Shown here one piece after another: positions 15,591 to 26,879 of a stretch of DNA of 64,000 nucleotides. How positions within the stretch are numbered: the stretch's first letter is position 1; each line of letters begins with the position of its first letter. The stretch comes from Symbiodinium natans. Its lineage: Eukaryota; Sar; Dinophyceae; Suessiales; Symbiodiniaceae. The notes beneath the pieces are model-generated. The model was given only the letters and a program-made list of their open reading frames with translations. It did no database searches and was not told where the DNA came from. The stretch spans positions 897,765 through 961,764 of the forward strand of contig CAJNDS010000291.1 in assembly GCA_905221605.1 (NCBI GenBank). The letters run 5' to 3'. A program made the translations under genes and the position numbers.

Positions 15591-18500
15591 TCGCTCGCGT
15601 TCGGACTCAATCCGTGGTTCGCGCATTCGCTGGCTCAATCCGTGGGTGTTTAAGGATCCCCAGAATTCCCCTGCAGTTCCTTAGAGGTCCAGTGGGTGCG
15701 AGAGAGGTCCATAGGGTCCACCATAGACTCCTACCTTTGAATGACTTCGTGCCTGTGCACTGGTTAGTCAGGCCGAGGCGATTTATGCTGACGCTACTCT
15801 AAGGTATTCGTCAGTAGAAAATACAAGTTCCGTGATTTGTATTAGAAGCCAGATGAGCTCAGGTTAGTTTAGAGAATCTGACTGTGTTTACAATCCGCAC
15901 GTTTCGTATTCTGCGGAACTTGATGCCTCGAGAAAGGAGCCTGTACCCCCAGAGTTATGATCACCACGAATCGAAGGAAGCGGGGCTTAGGTCTGCAGAA
16001 ATACAACATGACATGCATGAAGGGAAGGAAGGTCAAGATTCATCGCCGGAAAGTTAAGCTCGCCACTGGGAAAGTTAAACTGAGAGTCGCCGTCAGAACT
16101 TTGATGTTGAGTCGTTCCTAGAACTCGGGTGTGTGTGTACAGTATGCGTGCGTGCCTGCGCTCCATGGATTGAACAACATCTTGGCATCACCTGTTTACA
16201 ATTGACCTGTTGAGTTGGTGTCTCGGCGCACATGCGGAATGGCTTGGACAAACTGGCTTGCAACCGACAAGATATGTGTATGGTGATCCAAGAGCAGTGC
16301 AGCAATGGACAAAGGAGTCAACAGCCACACGCCCTGCAGACAGATTCCGACAAGAACCATGGCAGCTTGTGCCACTGAAGGTGTGCCAACAATGAGAGCA
16401 TGATGAAGATGGTCCCCAATTGCAACTGACGGTAGGCCTTTTTTTGTGGAGTGTGACGTGACGCCAGGTTGGCGGATGAAACGTTGGCAGTCCAGCGACG
16501 AAGCTCAGGCCATGCCCAAACTGAAGAGAAGCTATGAGATTCTTCTACATGCTACATATGCTACAGATAGCTGAAGATCTTGGCTGTTGATGGTCATGTA
16601 TCGCCACAAGTCGCATCACGACCGAAGGGCATCACCAATCTGCAGCATGAATGTTGCGTGGATGGGCGAGTGAGTGTTGGAAGGAGTGAGTGAGCGACCT
16701 GAGCAGGGTAAAATGTCATTCGAAACCTCCATGGCCACCATATGGCCCGCGTTGGCCCTCCTAAGCTGGGCGAATGGGGTGGGAAAGGGGCCTCGTAATT
16801 CACTGACGGGTATAGAGCGTGGAGGAGCAAAAGGGCGCCAGGAACCTCCAGGCCTGCCCAGCAGCAAGTTCCTCCAGCGTTGGAGGAGAAGGGTGTTGTG
16901 TTGAGGATGATTGGTAGGTGCCCCTAAATTCGAATATTTTGAGTTCACCCTTAACGAGATATTGCTCGAGCATCACAGTATGAATAGTGAAGCGAGGAAT
17001 AAACAAGGTACCGGATCAAGCACCGTTGTTGAAGTTTTGACTTATCGAGCATATCGAAGGATATCGAAAGTTTGCAGTCTGCTGGCTGCCACACAATACA
17101 GCCGTGGCATGCTGTGGTAGTATGCCATCATGGCATGAAAGTTCAGGTACTGAGCCCGCTGCAGAATCTGAGGATCTTTTTGCTGCAATTCTGCATGTTG
17201 CTACATATTCGCTCATGGAGGCCTCCAGCAGCCACGTCCTGCCCGACGCACGCCTTCACCCGTGGAACGCAAGGCACACCATGTCAGGCAGTATCAACTT
17301 GCTGCTAACATCACAATGTCGCAACGGCCGTAGGCACCATGCTGTGCACGCCATGGCTCTGCAAGGGGTGCGATAAGGGGTGCTGGGATGGGCTGCGAGT
17401 GATCGGCGTGGGGTAGAGCGCTTTGCATCCCCGGCAATGTTAAGCCGTTGAAACATTGGCATCGGCTTCATCCTCGAGGAAGATTGCACCGGTCACGTTA
17501 CTACCGCTTTGCTGAGCATCGTAAACAAGCCTTGAGTATTTGCGTCACAGTTTGTCGGCCGATCTGTCGGCCGGATGCCACCCGTGCAGAGTCAGGGATT
17601 TCTGCAATGCTTAAAGTTCCCAATGAGAACGATGGAAAATTCACCATTTCAAAGCATGGAGCAGGCGAGCTTATGCTCCGTCGCCGAGGAGCCGCCGCGG
17701 TGGCGCTTCTGAAAGGGCCGAGACTGCCTTAGACTGCCAGGGTCGCTCTGCACCAAGCTGTGGGATGGAAGGATGCTGCCAGATTGTCATGCAAAATGAT
17801 TGAAATCTCATACGACACGCATTTACTCGAATTTACATGAAACACCCTGCGTCCTCCAGACACCGGAGTTCACACGTCATACCAGAGGCCACAAAGCTCG
17901 GCCGCGAAAGAAAAGTTGCCCGGCCATGTGTACGATGACGAAGAGAGCAGCATCATCTCCTGCTGGTCAAAGACCACTTCTACCAAACCATGCCGAGCAG
18001 TAAGAAAGATCACGAAAGTTGAGTAACTACGAGAAATACCTCGGATAGCACCTTTGCAGGGCATCTTGCGGTCGGCGCCAGCCCAAAGTTCGGCTTAAAG
18101 AAATTGAAACAATGTACAAAGCAACTTCTGTCCGGAACGGGACTTGCGGTACTGTATCTCTCAAATCCCATCGAGCCACTGAGATCCCAGCCTTCACTCA
18201 AAGCTTGTTGCACTATCAAACACACGATAAAAAGCTTTAGAAGTTAAGACAGTTAAGACCATGGGGGCCGCCCTTTGCCACCTCGTGCCGCTCAAGCCGT
18301 ACAGTCTCATTGAGCACGAGCCCCGGACGTGAGCAGTTGCGACATGTTGCGACATGTTTTCACTCTGCGTCAAGTTTAAGTGCTTTGGTCAATATGGTCT
18401 TCCGGGTGGGTTTCTTTTGGCAAGTTTCACTGAGGTGGAGATACGACATCAGCTACATTGGCCGGGGCAAGGCCGAGTGCTGAAGAGTTTGTACCATGCA

Positions 18501-18600
18501 GCTGCCCATTAGGCCCTCATTAGGCCCTCATTAGGCTTCAGGGTCTCCGGTGTCGGATGGTGTCGGTCCCAGCAGACTTTCCCAGCAGACTTTCTGGAAG
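15591..18600. other. Mostly non-coding stretch
   Basis: No family is recognised. The frame at about 17605-17700 has a coding-like run (KVPNENDGKFTISKHG) but no support beyond its look. A reverse-oriented fragment of the CGCCTCGGCC repeat is at 15766-15790. Confidence 0.45.
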
Positions 18601-18669
18601 AATTTATGAATGCCAAGTCCGTACTGCTGTCTTCAAGGCTTGGAGAAGCCTAACCATACCGTCCATACC

Positions 18670-21600
18670 CAAAGCCAGAACTTGCTGCGAGAGGATGATT
18701 GCGTCGGCGCTGGAGCTTTTGGTCAAGTGCGCCCGCGCGCGGCCCAGGAGGAAAGTGCTTTCAAAGTACGTCAGAAGGATGTTCAGAAAATTTCGGCCAT
18801 TTCGATCCCAAGCCCTAAACCATTCAATCTTTCAACCGGTGCCAGTGCGCTGCAGACAAGAACGCTTTGCACCCGGAGGTTGCACGTCTCATCAAGCCGC
18901 GGAAAGGTAGTTAGCCTTTTGCCGACATGCTACTTGCACACTCTTTGTATGGAATTTGCATGTTGTTGTGATTGTGCGTGTTTTTATGTGTCAGGTGTGT
19001 GGAGTTCTGTCAAGTGAGAGATGTCATCCTCTGGAGAGGTGTGTGGAGTTGAGCACCCGGGCCGACCGATGCGTGCGGAGCCTCAGGATTCGCTTCCGCG
19101 TTTGTTCGGCGGTCGAAGGTTCATTGGTCTCAAAGGTGTCTCCTTCGTATGCCATGGATGGTTTAATATTTAGTGATGCCCAGTGTCAGGTTAAGAGCGT
19201 CGTGAAGGAGACCTGGTGGACGCGGCCGGCTGCCTGGCGCTCAGGCCCATCTCGGAAGCCCATTAGCCGGAGCATGAATCTGGAGCAAGTTGATGATGCA
19301 GATTCACGTGAAGTGCCTGCCCTTCGGACGCTGTCATCGCTGTGGTTTTTCATGGTCTGCCAACTCATCTGGCCTTGATGCTCACTTTGAGGTTATACAG
19401 GAGATTGAATTGCTGGAGGCTGCGGGGAGTGCTGTACACTGACTGTACCTATGCTGGGGTCTGTTTCAGAAATAGGAGCGAGCAACAGCATACTAAAATG
19501 GTCATCAAGTAAACTTTGCATCGCGGCCTTTCAGATTATGCTTGGCAGCATTGGCTCTTGTGTCGTTCAGATGGTCTCCGGGAAGCATCCGAACATCGTC
19601 GAGTACTTCGAGTGCTTTGAGGACTACAGAATGGATGGAATCCCGCTGCTGCTGCGGCTAGCACTGCCGTTGTTGTCGTTGGGTGTGGGTGCATGCGCAC
19701 GCTGCTTCCGATAGCCGCGGTGACTGCATGTAGAAGTATCGCAACAATGTGGGACCGTGTTGCTGCGGCTAATATGTTAGGGCGACATGGTCTTGACATG
19801 TCTTGACTGCACAGTGATTGCTGTGCCGCCAAATCGTCAGAATGGCAACAAACAAGGAGATTGGCGTTATCCACCTGGTTCTTGAGTTCGGACCTCAGAG
19901 ATGTCACGAAAGCTAGCTCCTTCGGAGCCTGCGGGAGTTCTTGTTTACCACTTTGTTGTTGGGTCAAACAGCACTCAGGGGCCTTAATCTCCGTATATAT
20001 CGGAGGTTTAAGGTGCCGAGGGGGGCCCAGCCCCCCCCTTTGGGGGGCGCCATACAAGGATTCCTTTCACGCTGGGACCTAAGCGGGCCCCCCCCCCCCC
20101 CCAGGTCCCCATTGTTAGCCAATATGTCTGGCGATTTTTGCTATCGCTGTTGCAGTGCAAGTGTCTCTTGCATGAGCTTGCGTTGTTTGATCTCCGAACT
20201 GCAGAACCGGTTCGCATGGCAGCAAGCAAACGAAGGGTGTACTAGACGAGCTTGCTTTGTGAGAAGTCAGAAGATGCTTTCTATGTGTGATGTATGAACT
20301 CTTTCGTACGCAGGAAGACTACACGCATGCATCGAACCAACTCTGTCAATATGAGCTTGCATTGCACGCAGCAAGACAGTGAAGAGTATCCTGTAGGAGC
20401 TTGCCTTGTGTGATCTCCAACATTTAGACGAGCCGGTTTGCGTAATAGCAAACAGGCGACGAGTGCCCTGGACGATCTTGCGTTGTGAGGTTTCCTAGGA
20501 TGTGTGTCCTATGTATGACCTGAGCTCATGTGTAAGAGAGTTTGTGTGATGTGCATGACAGGTTCGACACTTTTTGCACATGCATACTGCCCGTTGATTG
20601 GAGAAGATAAAGCGACAGTGTCTGCAGTGCGCTAGCTTTCGAACGCTCTGCTCTCAAGTGTTCGCAGTTCGACGTGCAGCAGCATGGAACAACCATCGTT
20701 TACAATGCTGGTCCAGCCCGTCTACTTGTATTCTATTGGTTACTGTAGATGTGAGTGATCTGTACGCTGCCCGACGACAGATGTCCATTTAGAGGCTCGG
20801 CTTGCATGTGTCCTTTCAATTCTCTGCATCTGCCAAGGTACTGCTCTAAGGGCAATCTCAACAACGTGATCCATTCCAAAAGGTTCCGAGAAGGCATGTC
20901 AAGTCTGCGATGTCGATGCGTCTTTTTTTTGGCGCTCAAAAACCGTCTGCAAGAAGTTTGCAGACGGGCTTTGCAACACTCCTCATCCTGTGGGCTTTGT
21001 CCGTGTTGCGCACACCCAGAAGTATAAGTTCACGCTTTTGGGGCACTCTTCAAAGCTGCAATGTCAGGCTATAGAAGATAACAATGTTCTAAGCGGAGCG
21101 GACACCGCTTCGTCTTGGGTTCTCCTTCAGCGCCGAGTTGTTTCGTCATTGGCGGATTGCTTAGTAACATGACTGTAACATGATAATGAAACAATATGTC
21201 CAGCAGCAGTTTTTCAGTAGTCATTGCAGGTCGCGTCCCTAAGACACATCGCCGCTAGAGGCTATTGTACATTGGCGGCTGCCGTACAGGCTAGAAAGTT
21301 CCTTAAGTCGGCTGCCTGTAGCAAAATGGAGCAAGACTATATGCTGCTAGCGCGAACGGAAAGTGACTGTGCCCTTTTATCATGTTATAGACCAAAATCA
21401 TTCAAATCAACCGGTTTAGCCTATTTGCATCCGAAGAGCCATTTCACAGGTTTCTTCTCTTGCGAAAATTCCAATATGATCATGTAAATTGATGTTGTTT
21501 AGCTAAACAACTACTTCTTTCTTATGTATATGTCTATACTAGAAGGTGCCAAACAGACTCAACAAATCGCTACTGATTGAGCGCGATGGATCATGATGGA

Positions 21601-24170
21601 TCATGTCGCGTCTTTTGTGCACTCAAAGCGATGTGTATTTTCGCTCATATCCCGAAGAGTCCACAGTGGTCCACACTGCTACTCATCTTTACCGCGCTCA
21701 CAGCAAGCATGCACTGGAAGCGAAGCATATCAACACCCGAGTTTGCCCTTGCTTGGAGGTGGCGAGAAATTGACCGCCAAGCTTGTCTACCAAGTTGCTG
21801 GGGCGGCTTGTCCTGAGATGGTAATCGCAGTGTACTCACACTGACTGCATCCTGAGGCTCTGAAGCTGTTTGGTTGCTGGTTGCACATCTAGCATAGGGA
21901 TAGCGCTGCCGCAAGCGTCTGAAAACTTAGTTTCGAGTGGTTAGGCTGCTGCATTTCAGGCTTTGCACTTCTTGCGAGACCTGCTAATTGTACACCGAGA
22001 TGTGAAGCCCGGCTCCCCGGTGTACTGCTCATGGACTTAATTGCACAAAGCCCGAATCGACTCCATTTCTGCGAGAAACCGCGACACAGCATGGCCATCG
22101 GAGTTGTAGGATGTTCCATGCGCTGTGCGATGATGGGCGACATGATGATGGCAATGATTGATACATTTAGGGAACAGGCTTCTGGAGTGGACCCGAATGA
22201 TCTGAGCGAACAGTTCTCGGCAGCGCATACCCAACTTGCACTTAAACACAAGATCTGTATGCTGTGTGCTGCGGAAGGCCCTCAAACCTCGTGTTTGCGG
22301 AAGACGAGGCAGTCGGCCAAACAGTAGGTTCAGAATTGGGTGCTGTCAAGTAATTAATTCTGAGTCAGTAGGACTATGACTCTGTAGTGGAAGGGCAGCT
22401 GGCAATCGCTTGTGCAGAGGCACATGTGGTTGTGTAATTTATCATTGGATAGCTACGTCTGCCAAGCCGCTGCTCTGAAGTCGTTGACCGTTGACCTCTC
22501 CAGCAAACGGCCGAGCTCATCTATCAGTTTTTTTACATCCAGCACAGGTCGTAAAGCTCACCGACTTCGGTTGCGCCTGCTTAGCAGATAACCCCGTGCA
22601 GGCAGGGCCAACTTCGTTGGTGCAATGTTTGCTAGAGTGTCTGGTAGGGTACAGCAACGGTTCGTATTCTATGGGTAGTCCCCGCATTGGCTCGGTCAAT
22701 CAACATGCACGACAGGACCTCACTGACATCAAGGGCACTCCGATTTTCTTTTCTCCTGAGATACATCAGCTGCCACGAGGCTTGTGGATGCTTGCATTCT
22801 TGTGCAAGCTTAGCTACTCGCTTTGAGTGGCAAGGGGTTCGGCGCAAGTAAGCTACTGCAAAGGCTCAAGCAGGCGAGGCCTATCGTGACATGCTCAACT
22901 GAACCCTGCAGGCCGGGGCTACTCCTTCCCTGCTGACATGTGGGCGTTCGGAATTTGTGTCTATATGATGCTGTGCAAAGGCGACTTGGCCATGTTGCCG
23001 AACATCGTGTTTTTTCCAAAGCCACGGTTCCTTGTTGAGTTTTGAGACGTACACTCTAGAACGAAGCATCTCCGGCATTTCGCAAATCAGCATAGCCTGG
23101 GCTGCGCCAGACGTACAATTTTTGTCAGCACCTGCTCTGCATGCGCTCTGCATGCGGCATTGTCCTAGCTTTGCTGCGCTCAATGTTGAACTTCATCCTG
23201 GCAGGCGAGCATCCCTTCATGGCAGAAGGTGGTACCATGAGCAGGGCACCCTACAACCTTGGGCCCAGCATCTCATGAGATATATAAGATATGTGGATGC
23301 GCACGTTCACTGCATGGCATGCTCCTGCAGTATGACAGCTCCAGCTGCAAGGAACGCGCGACCACCACAGCGGGACATTTGATGCCTCAGGCTTAATCAA
23401 TTCGCTGCTAGTGGCAACGATAGAAGCTACTCTGCTTGCACGGTTCAGTTTCTGCAAGCACTTCTGGCAAACTAGCGCAGCGCGATGATGGCAGTCTTAC
23501 TGGTCTGTTCTTTGGTGTCTACTATTCCAGGTGCTGTGCTGATTCTTTGTCGGCTCTATTGTGGGAATCGGGAATGTCTGGCATGTGAGGTTGGGTCGTT
23601 TCATTGGACCATGTGTGTACTCCTCTAAACCCAAATCAAGTACAGTATATATGTGGGCTACAGATGGAATGCAGCCCACAGCTGTGCGACCACTTCGCAA
23701 GATCCAGCATGGATCGACGAAGAGGCATTCCAGTGCATGTACCGGTGCAAGGAAATGCAATGCACAATCCAGGCTGCGCACGACGGGAAATAGTACTATT
23801 GCCAAGTGAAATCCAGGCCGGACTGGACAGTAGGCGCTTCCGGGGGAAAGGGCGCACACCAAAAGTACAGCAATCAGCTCTTGGAAACCTAATTCGGACA
23901 GCAAGGCAACAATCTTTCTGAGGCGATGGAGAACAGAAGAGAGAACAGTTGATGCAGAGCTGATGCAGAGCTCAGGTTGGCTGGTTCACAAGCTGGTCGG
24001 CGAGGGATGCCTTGCAATGGACACTGCTGCCTCATCCCGCATGGTGCTTGGAGGGCCGCACAAGTAACACGCCTCATTGTGCCAGATTTCAGCAACCTGC
24101 TCCAGGGTCAGCGAATCCTGCCAAGCGAGCTCATGGAGCACAAGTGGCAGCATGGCAGCACACGGCAGCA
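18670..24170 (+). CDS. Ser/Thr protein kinase gene, multi-exon
   Basis: Kinase subdomains appear in order in short + strand pieces. Glycine loop GAGAFGQV is at 18706-18730 with the ATP lysine in AFKV at 18763-18765. Helix C (VIQEIELLEA) is near 19392-19430, and KHPNIVEYFECFED near 19571-19629. The hinge piece YCSKGNLNNVI is at 20839-20899, and helix E (KLVYQVAGA) at 21767-21804. HRDVKP is at 21993-22010, SNLVFAEDEAV near 22283-22325, DFG at 22563-22571, GTPIFFSPE near 22734-22770 and DMWAFGICVYMML near 22936-22980. EHPFMAEG is near 23207 and the final LMEHKW helix near 24130-24150. All catalytic residues are present, so an active kinase is likely; the style is CAMK-like, but substrate and partners are unknown. 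The first exon and exact borders are uncertain, and some introns fit GC as well as GT donors. Confidence 0.85.
19904..19944 (+). repeat. Short TCACGAAAGCT hairpin repeat, copy 1
   Basis: TCACGAAAGCTAGC is followed by CTCC, TTC and GGAG, then GCGGGAGTTCTTG. Related copies lie at 53483 and 62826. Confidence 0.55.
20020..20105. repeat. G/C homopolymer block
   Basis: Runs of G and C (GGGGGGCCC, CCCCCCCC, TTTGGGGGG, then a C run at 20088-20102) form a local inverted pattern inside a kinase-gene intron. No gene is present. Confidence 0.6.
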
Positions 24171-24179
24171 GCACCGAAA

Positions 24180-25735
24180 GCATAGGAAAGCATCAAGCAA
24201 GCCCACCAAAGGTGCTACTCGCACGGCCTGGGTGGAGGCGGGCAGAAGCCGAGACTTGTGCTAGCTTGCGCTACGCGTTTTGTCTCTTGGCCTCTCGGGC
24301 CTAGGGGCCTGGCACATCAGCCATGAGGTCGAATGATACAATAATAGAGCGATATGCCAGCATGTTCTTATAACACTGGCATGTCATGGAGATGTTAAGG
24401 GAGGTGGGTCTACCAGGGGGAGGGGTTTCTGAGTGGCTCCAAAAAGCCTGGCGAGCACTCGCTAAGCGCTCGCTAACCGCTCGAACCTCGACAGTTGCTC
24501 GAAAAGAGCTGTTTTGGAGCGCTTGCTGAGGGCCTTCTAAGCAATCGCTGCATCCCCCCCAGGTCAGACTAAGATTTCCATCGTGCAAAACGCAGTCCCA
24601 GGAAAATTAAGGTCACGACCTGGACTCTTGACTCTTGAGTCAAGAATTGCACCATCTTGCACCTTTTTCGTCCGCGTGAGCTGAAGACAGGAACTACAGG
24701 AACCCCGAACATCCCCAACGTACCATTGTCATCGTGTAAAACCGCATGGCAGCCCTAAACCCCAAAGAATGATTTGTATCGTGTGCTTGTTCTTCCGACC
24801 AGGAACTTTCTCGCGATCTCTCCGATGCTTGGCGGAGCAGTGTGCTTTCGTTCATCGTGCAAATCATGTTGTTCACTGTGTGGGCACTACCCCGTCGACT
24901 CCCTCTATGTGCCTTTGAGGTACACCGTGACCCACACCATCCCACACCTGTGTAAAGACATCGTCTAGTAACTTGCCAGTTGATTGTTGGCCGAGTCTGG
25001 AACACTTAAGTTTAAGGCTGGTCACAGCTGTTAATGACCTTATGAATCATGAAGGACAGCTAGCTCCAACACTTTTTGGGGTGTAATGGCATGGCACATT
25101 CACTTGCAAGTGAGATGCCATTAGCTTCCTGGAGATTCGCAAGTTGACACAAATGTTGAGGGTTTTGAACGCATTTCTGAACTCTCATCTGACATGAGGT
25201 CACAAGAACGTTCTGGACAGCCATGGCAACTGGGTGCCCATTCCGAATTGATGCTGCAAGTTGAAAAAAGGGAAACAGCTGTGTGACGTCGGGGTTCAAC
25301 AAGTTCTCGGCCGGGATATGTCACAGGCACATGGTCATCCAAGCGAATCGAGATCAATCGAGTAAGCCATGCTTTTCTTGACCACGATCTTCTGGGGCAG
25401 ACCCATGCAGTGCTTACTTGGCAAGAAGTACCTGGACTGTAACTGGGCCATGACCGCTTGCATCCATGCGCAAGTGCGGCTCGAAAGCGTCAGAAATTCA
25501 ACTCAACGATGTGATGACGTGAGGACGGGTCCCAACGACGTCAATCGTCTGTTCGCGTTAAGGCACAGCACTGTTGCACGGTGAGCACCCCCTGGTAGCA
25601 ACAAACTTGTCACCAGCCTACAATGACTCCTTTCGCATGAATGAACAAGCTTGCGCCCCGATCCAAACACGAGGAACAAGCAAGAACCACAAGTTACTTG
25701 TGGATTTCTCAGTCAGTCCTGGAAAGTACTGAGCC
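24180..25735. other. Intergenic stretch between kinase and Lon-domain genes
   Basis: I see no exon that I can assign. Short frames near 24780-24960 lack family features. Confidence 0.4.
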
Positions 25736-25739
25736 ATGG

Positions 25740-26425
25740 AACCGGACGTGCTGCCGGTCTTTTACTTCAATGATCTGCTGTTGGCAAATATTGGCGACAC
25801 GATTGGTCGCCTGGTTCACCGAGGGTTTGTGTCTACAAAGTCTATGCGAGCGCATGTAGGTCTCCTCCGTACTGAAGGTCTCAACTTGTTCGAACCTCGC
25901 TACCAGCTCATGTGCAACCGCATGGCCTCAGACCCGCGGTTTCTGTTTATGCCAAATTACGAGGACTTCGTCAAGTGGGGCAGCAGATATTCAGCACTGA
26001 GCCGAGAAGTACAACGTACAACGATCAGACTCTGACACCAGCTGTTCGCAACAGGACTACCGCTGTGCACCTGGGCATGTTGGCTTTGTTGTGCGCTTGA
26101 CCGGATTATGGCATCAGGCCATGCGCTGAAGCCCCAGCCGTTAGATGATCTATCGTGCATGTCTACCGTTGAACTAGTGTTGAAGTTGAACATGGTTCAA
26201 CCATCATGTTGATTGGAGGCGCATGGCGGCAGTTACGGCGTGCAGGGCTATGCGGAGCAGTTGGTGGCGGCAGGGGGAGTTTCTCGAATCTGCTCTCTGA
26301 AGCGTAGCTGGATACATCTGGTTTCCGTGAGCTGTTCTGCAGCTGCGGCAGGTATCCTGCGCTTGGGAGGAGCCGGACACAAACGGCCTTCACTACGCGC
26401 AGTATTGGAAACTGGACGACAAGAA
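25740..26425 (+). CDS. Lon N-terminal (LON/PUA-like) domain protein, multi-exon, partial
   Basis: The pieces match the Lon protease N-terminal domain in order. LPVFYFNDLLL is at about 25748-25806. LNLFEPRYQLM, followed by ASDPRFLFM, is at 25880-25982. GHVGFVVRLTG is near 26070-26102 in another frame. SVEVEHGSTIMLIGGAW is near 26176-26230, and WEEPDTNGLHYAQYW, then KLDD, at 26364-26420. FEPRY is the hallmark of the family. No ATPase or protease domain follows, so this is probably a stand-alone LON protein, as in some ubiquitin-ligase adaptors and bacterial YbdL-like proteins. The substrate is unknown. Frame changes between pieces fit introns. Confidence 0.75.
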
Positions 26426-26605
26426 GGCGGTTTTCGGTTTTCGTCTTAGGAAAAGCTGCAATCGCCGATACCAAACTTGTCATATGAAGCACGGAGTTCA
26501 CCAGAGCATTTTGTCAGGTGCCGCTCCACCACGGAGCTCCTCAGCTTTTCCATGCGTGCATGCCCCGTGTGTGTGTGTGTGTCTGATTCGTCGTAGGCAT
26601 TCATT

Positions 26606-26690
26606 CGTGCAGCTCGCAGATTCCAAGGAGGCTCAAGCTTTCGTAAATGGCTTGCTGCGGAGTGGGTGGACGGCTGACGCTTTGCAAAGC
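26606..26690 (+). CDS. Possible exon downstream of the Lon-domain gene
   Basis: The frame VQLADSKEAQAFVNGLL, followed by RSGWTADAL, looks coding and lies on the same strand just after the Lon-domain exons. I do not recognise a family. It may be a later exon of that gene. Confidence 0.4.
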
Positions 26691-26879
26691 ATTAACCACT
26701 GCAGGCAAACCATGTGCATATCCTTCCAGTGTCTCTGTCTTGTCATGATTCAATGTTGTGCTCAGTTTGGTTTCAGGAACCAGTATTTTGTGAACTCTGA
26801 AAGTGTTTCTCATCGACCCCTTGATACGGCTTTTCTAGCTGTCGGCCTCTGGCTGGTTTTTGGCAGATCAGGGCAGGCA

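Noticed and set aside
15236-15638. Proline- or glycine-rich frames on both strands
   Set aside because: They are translations of poly-G runs.
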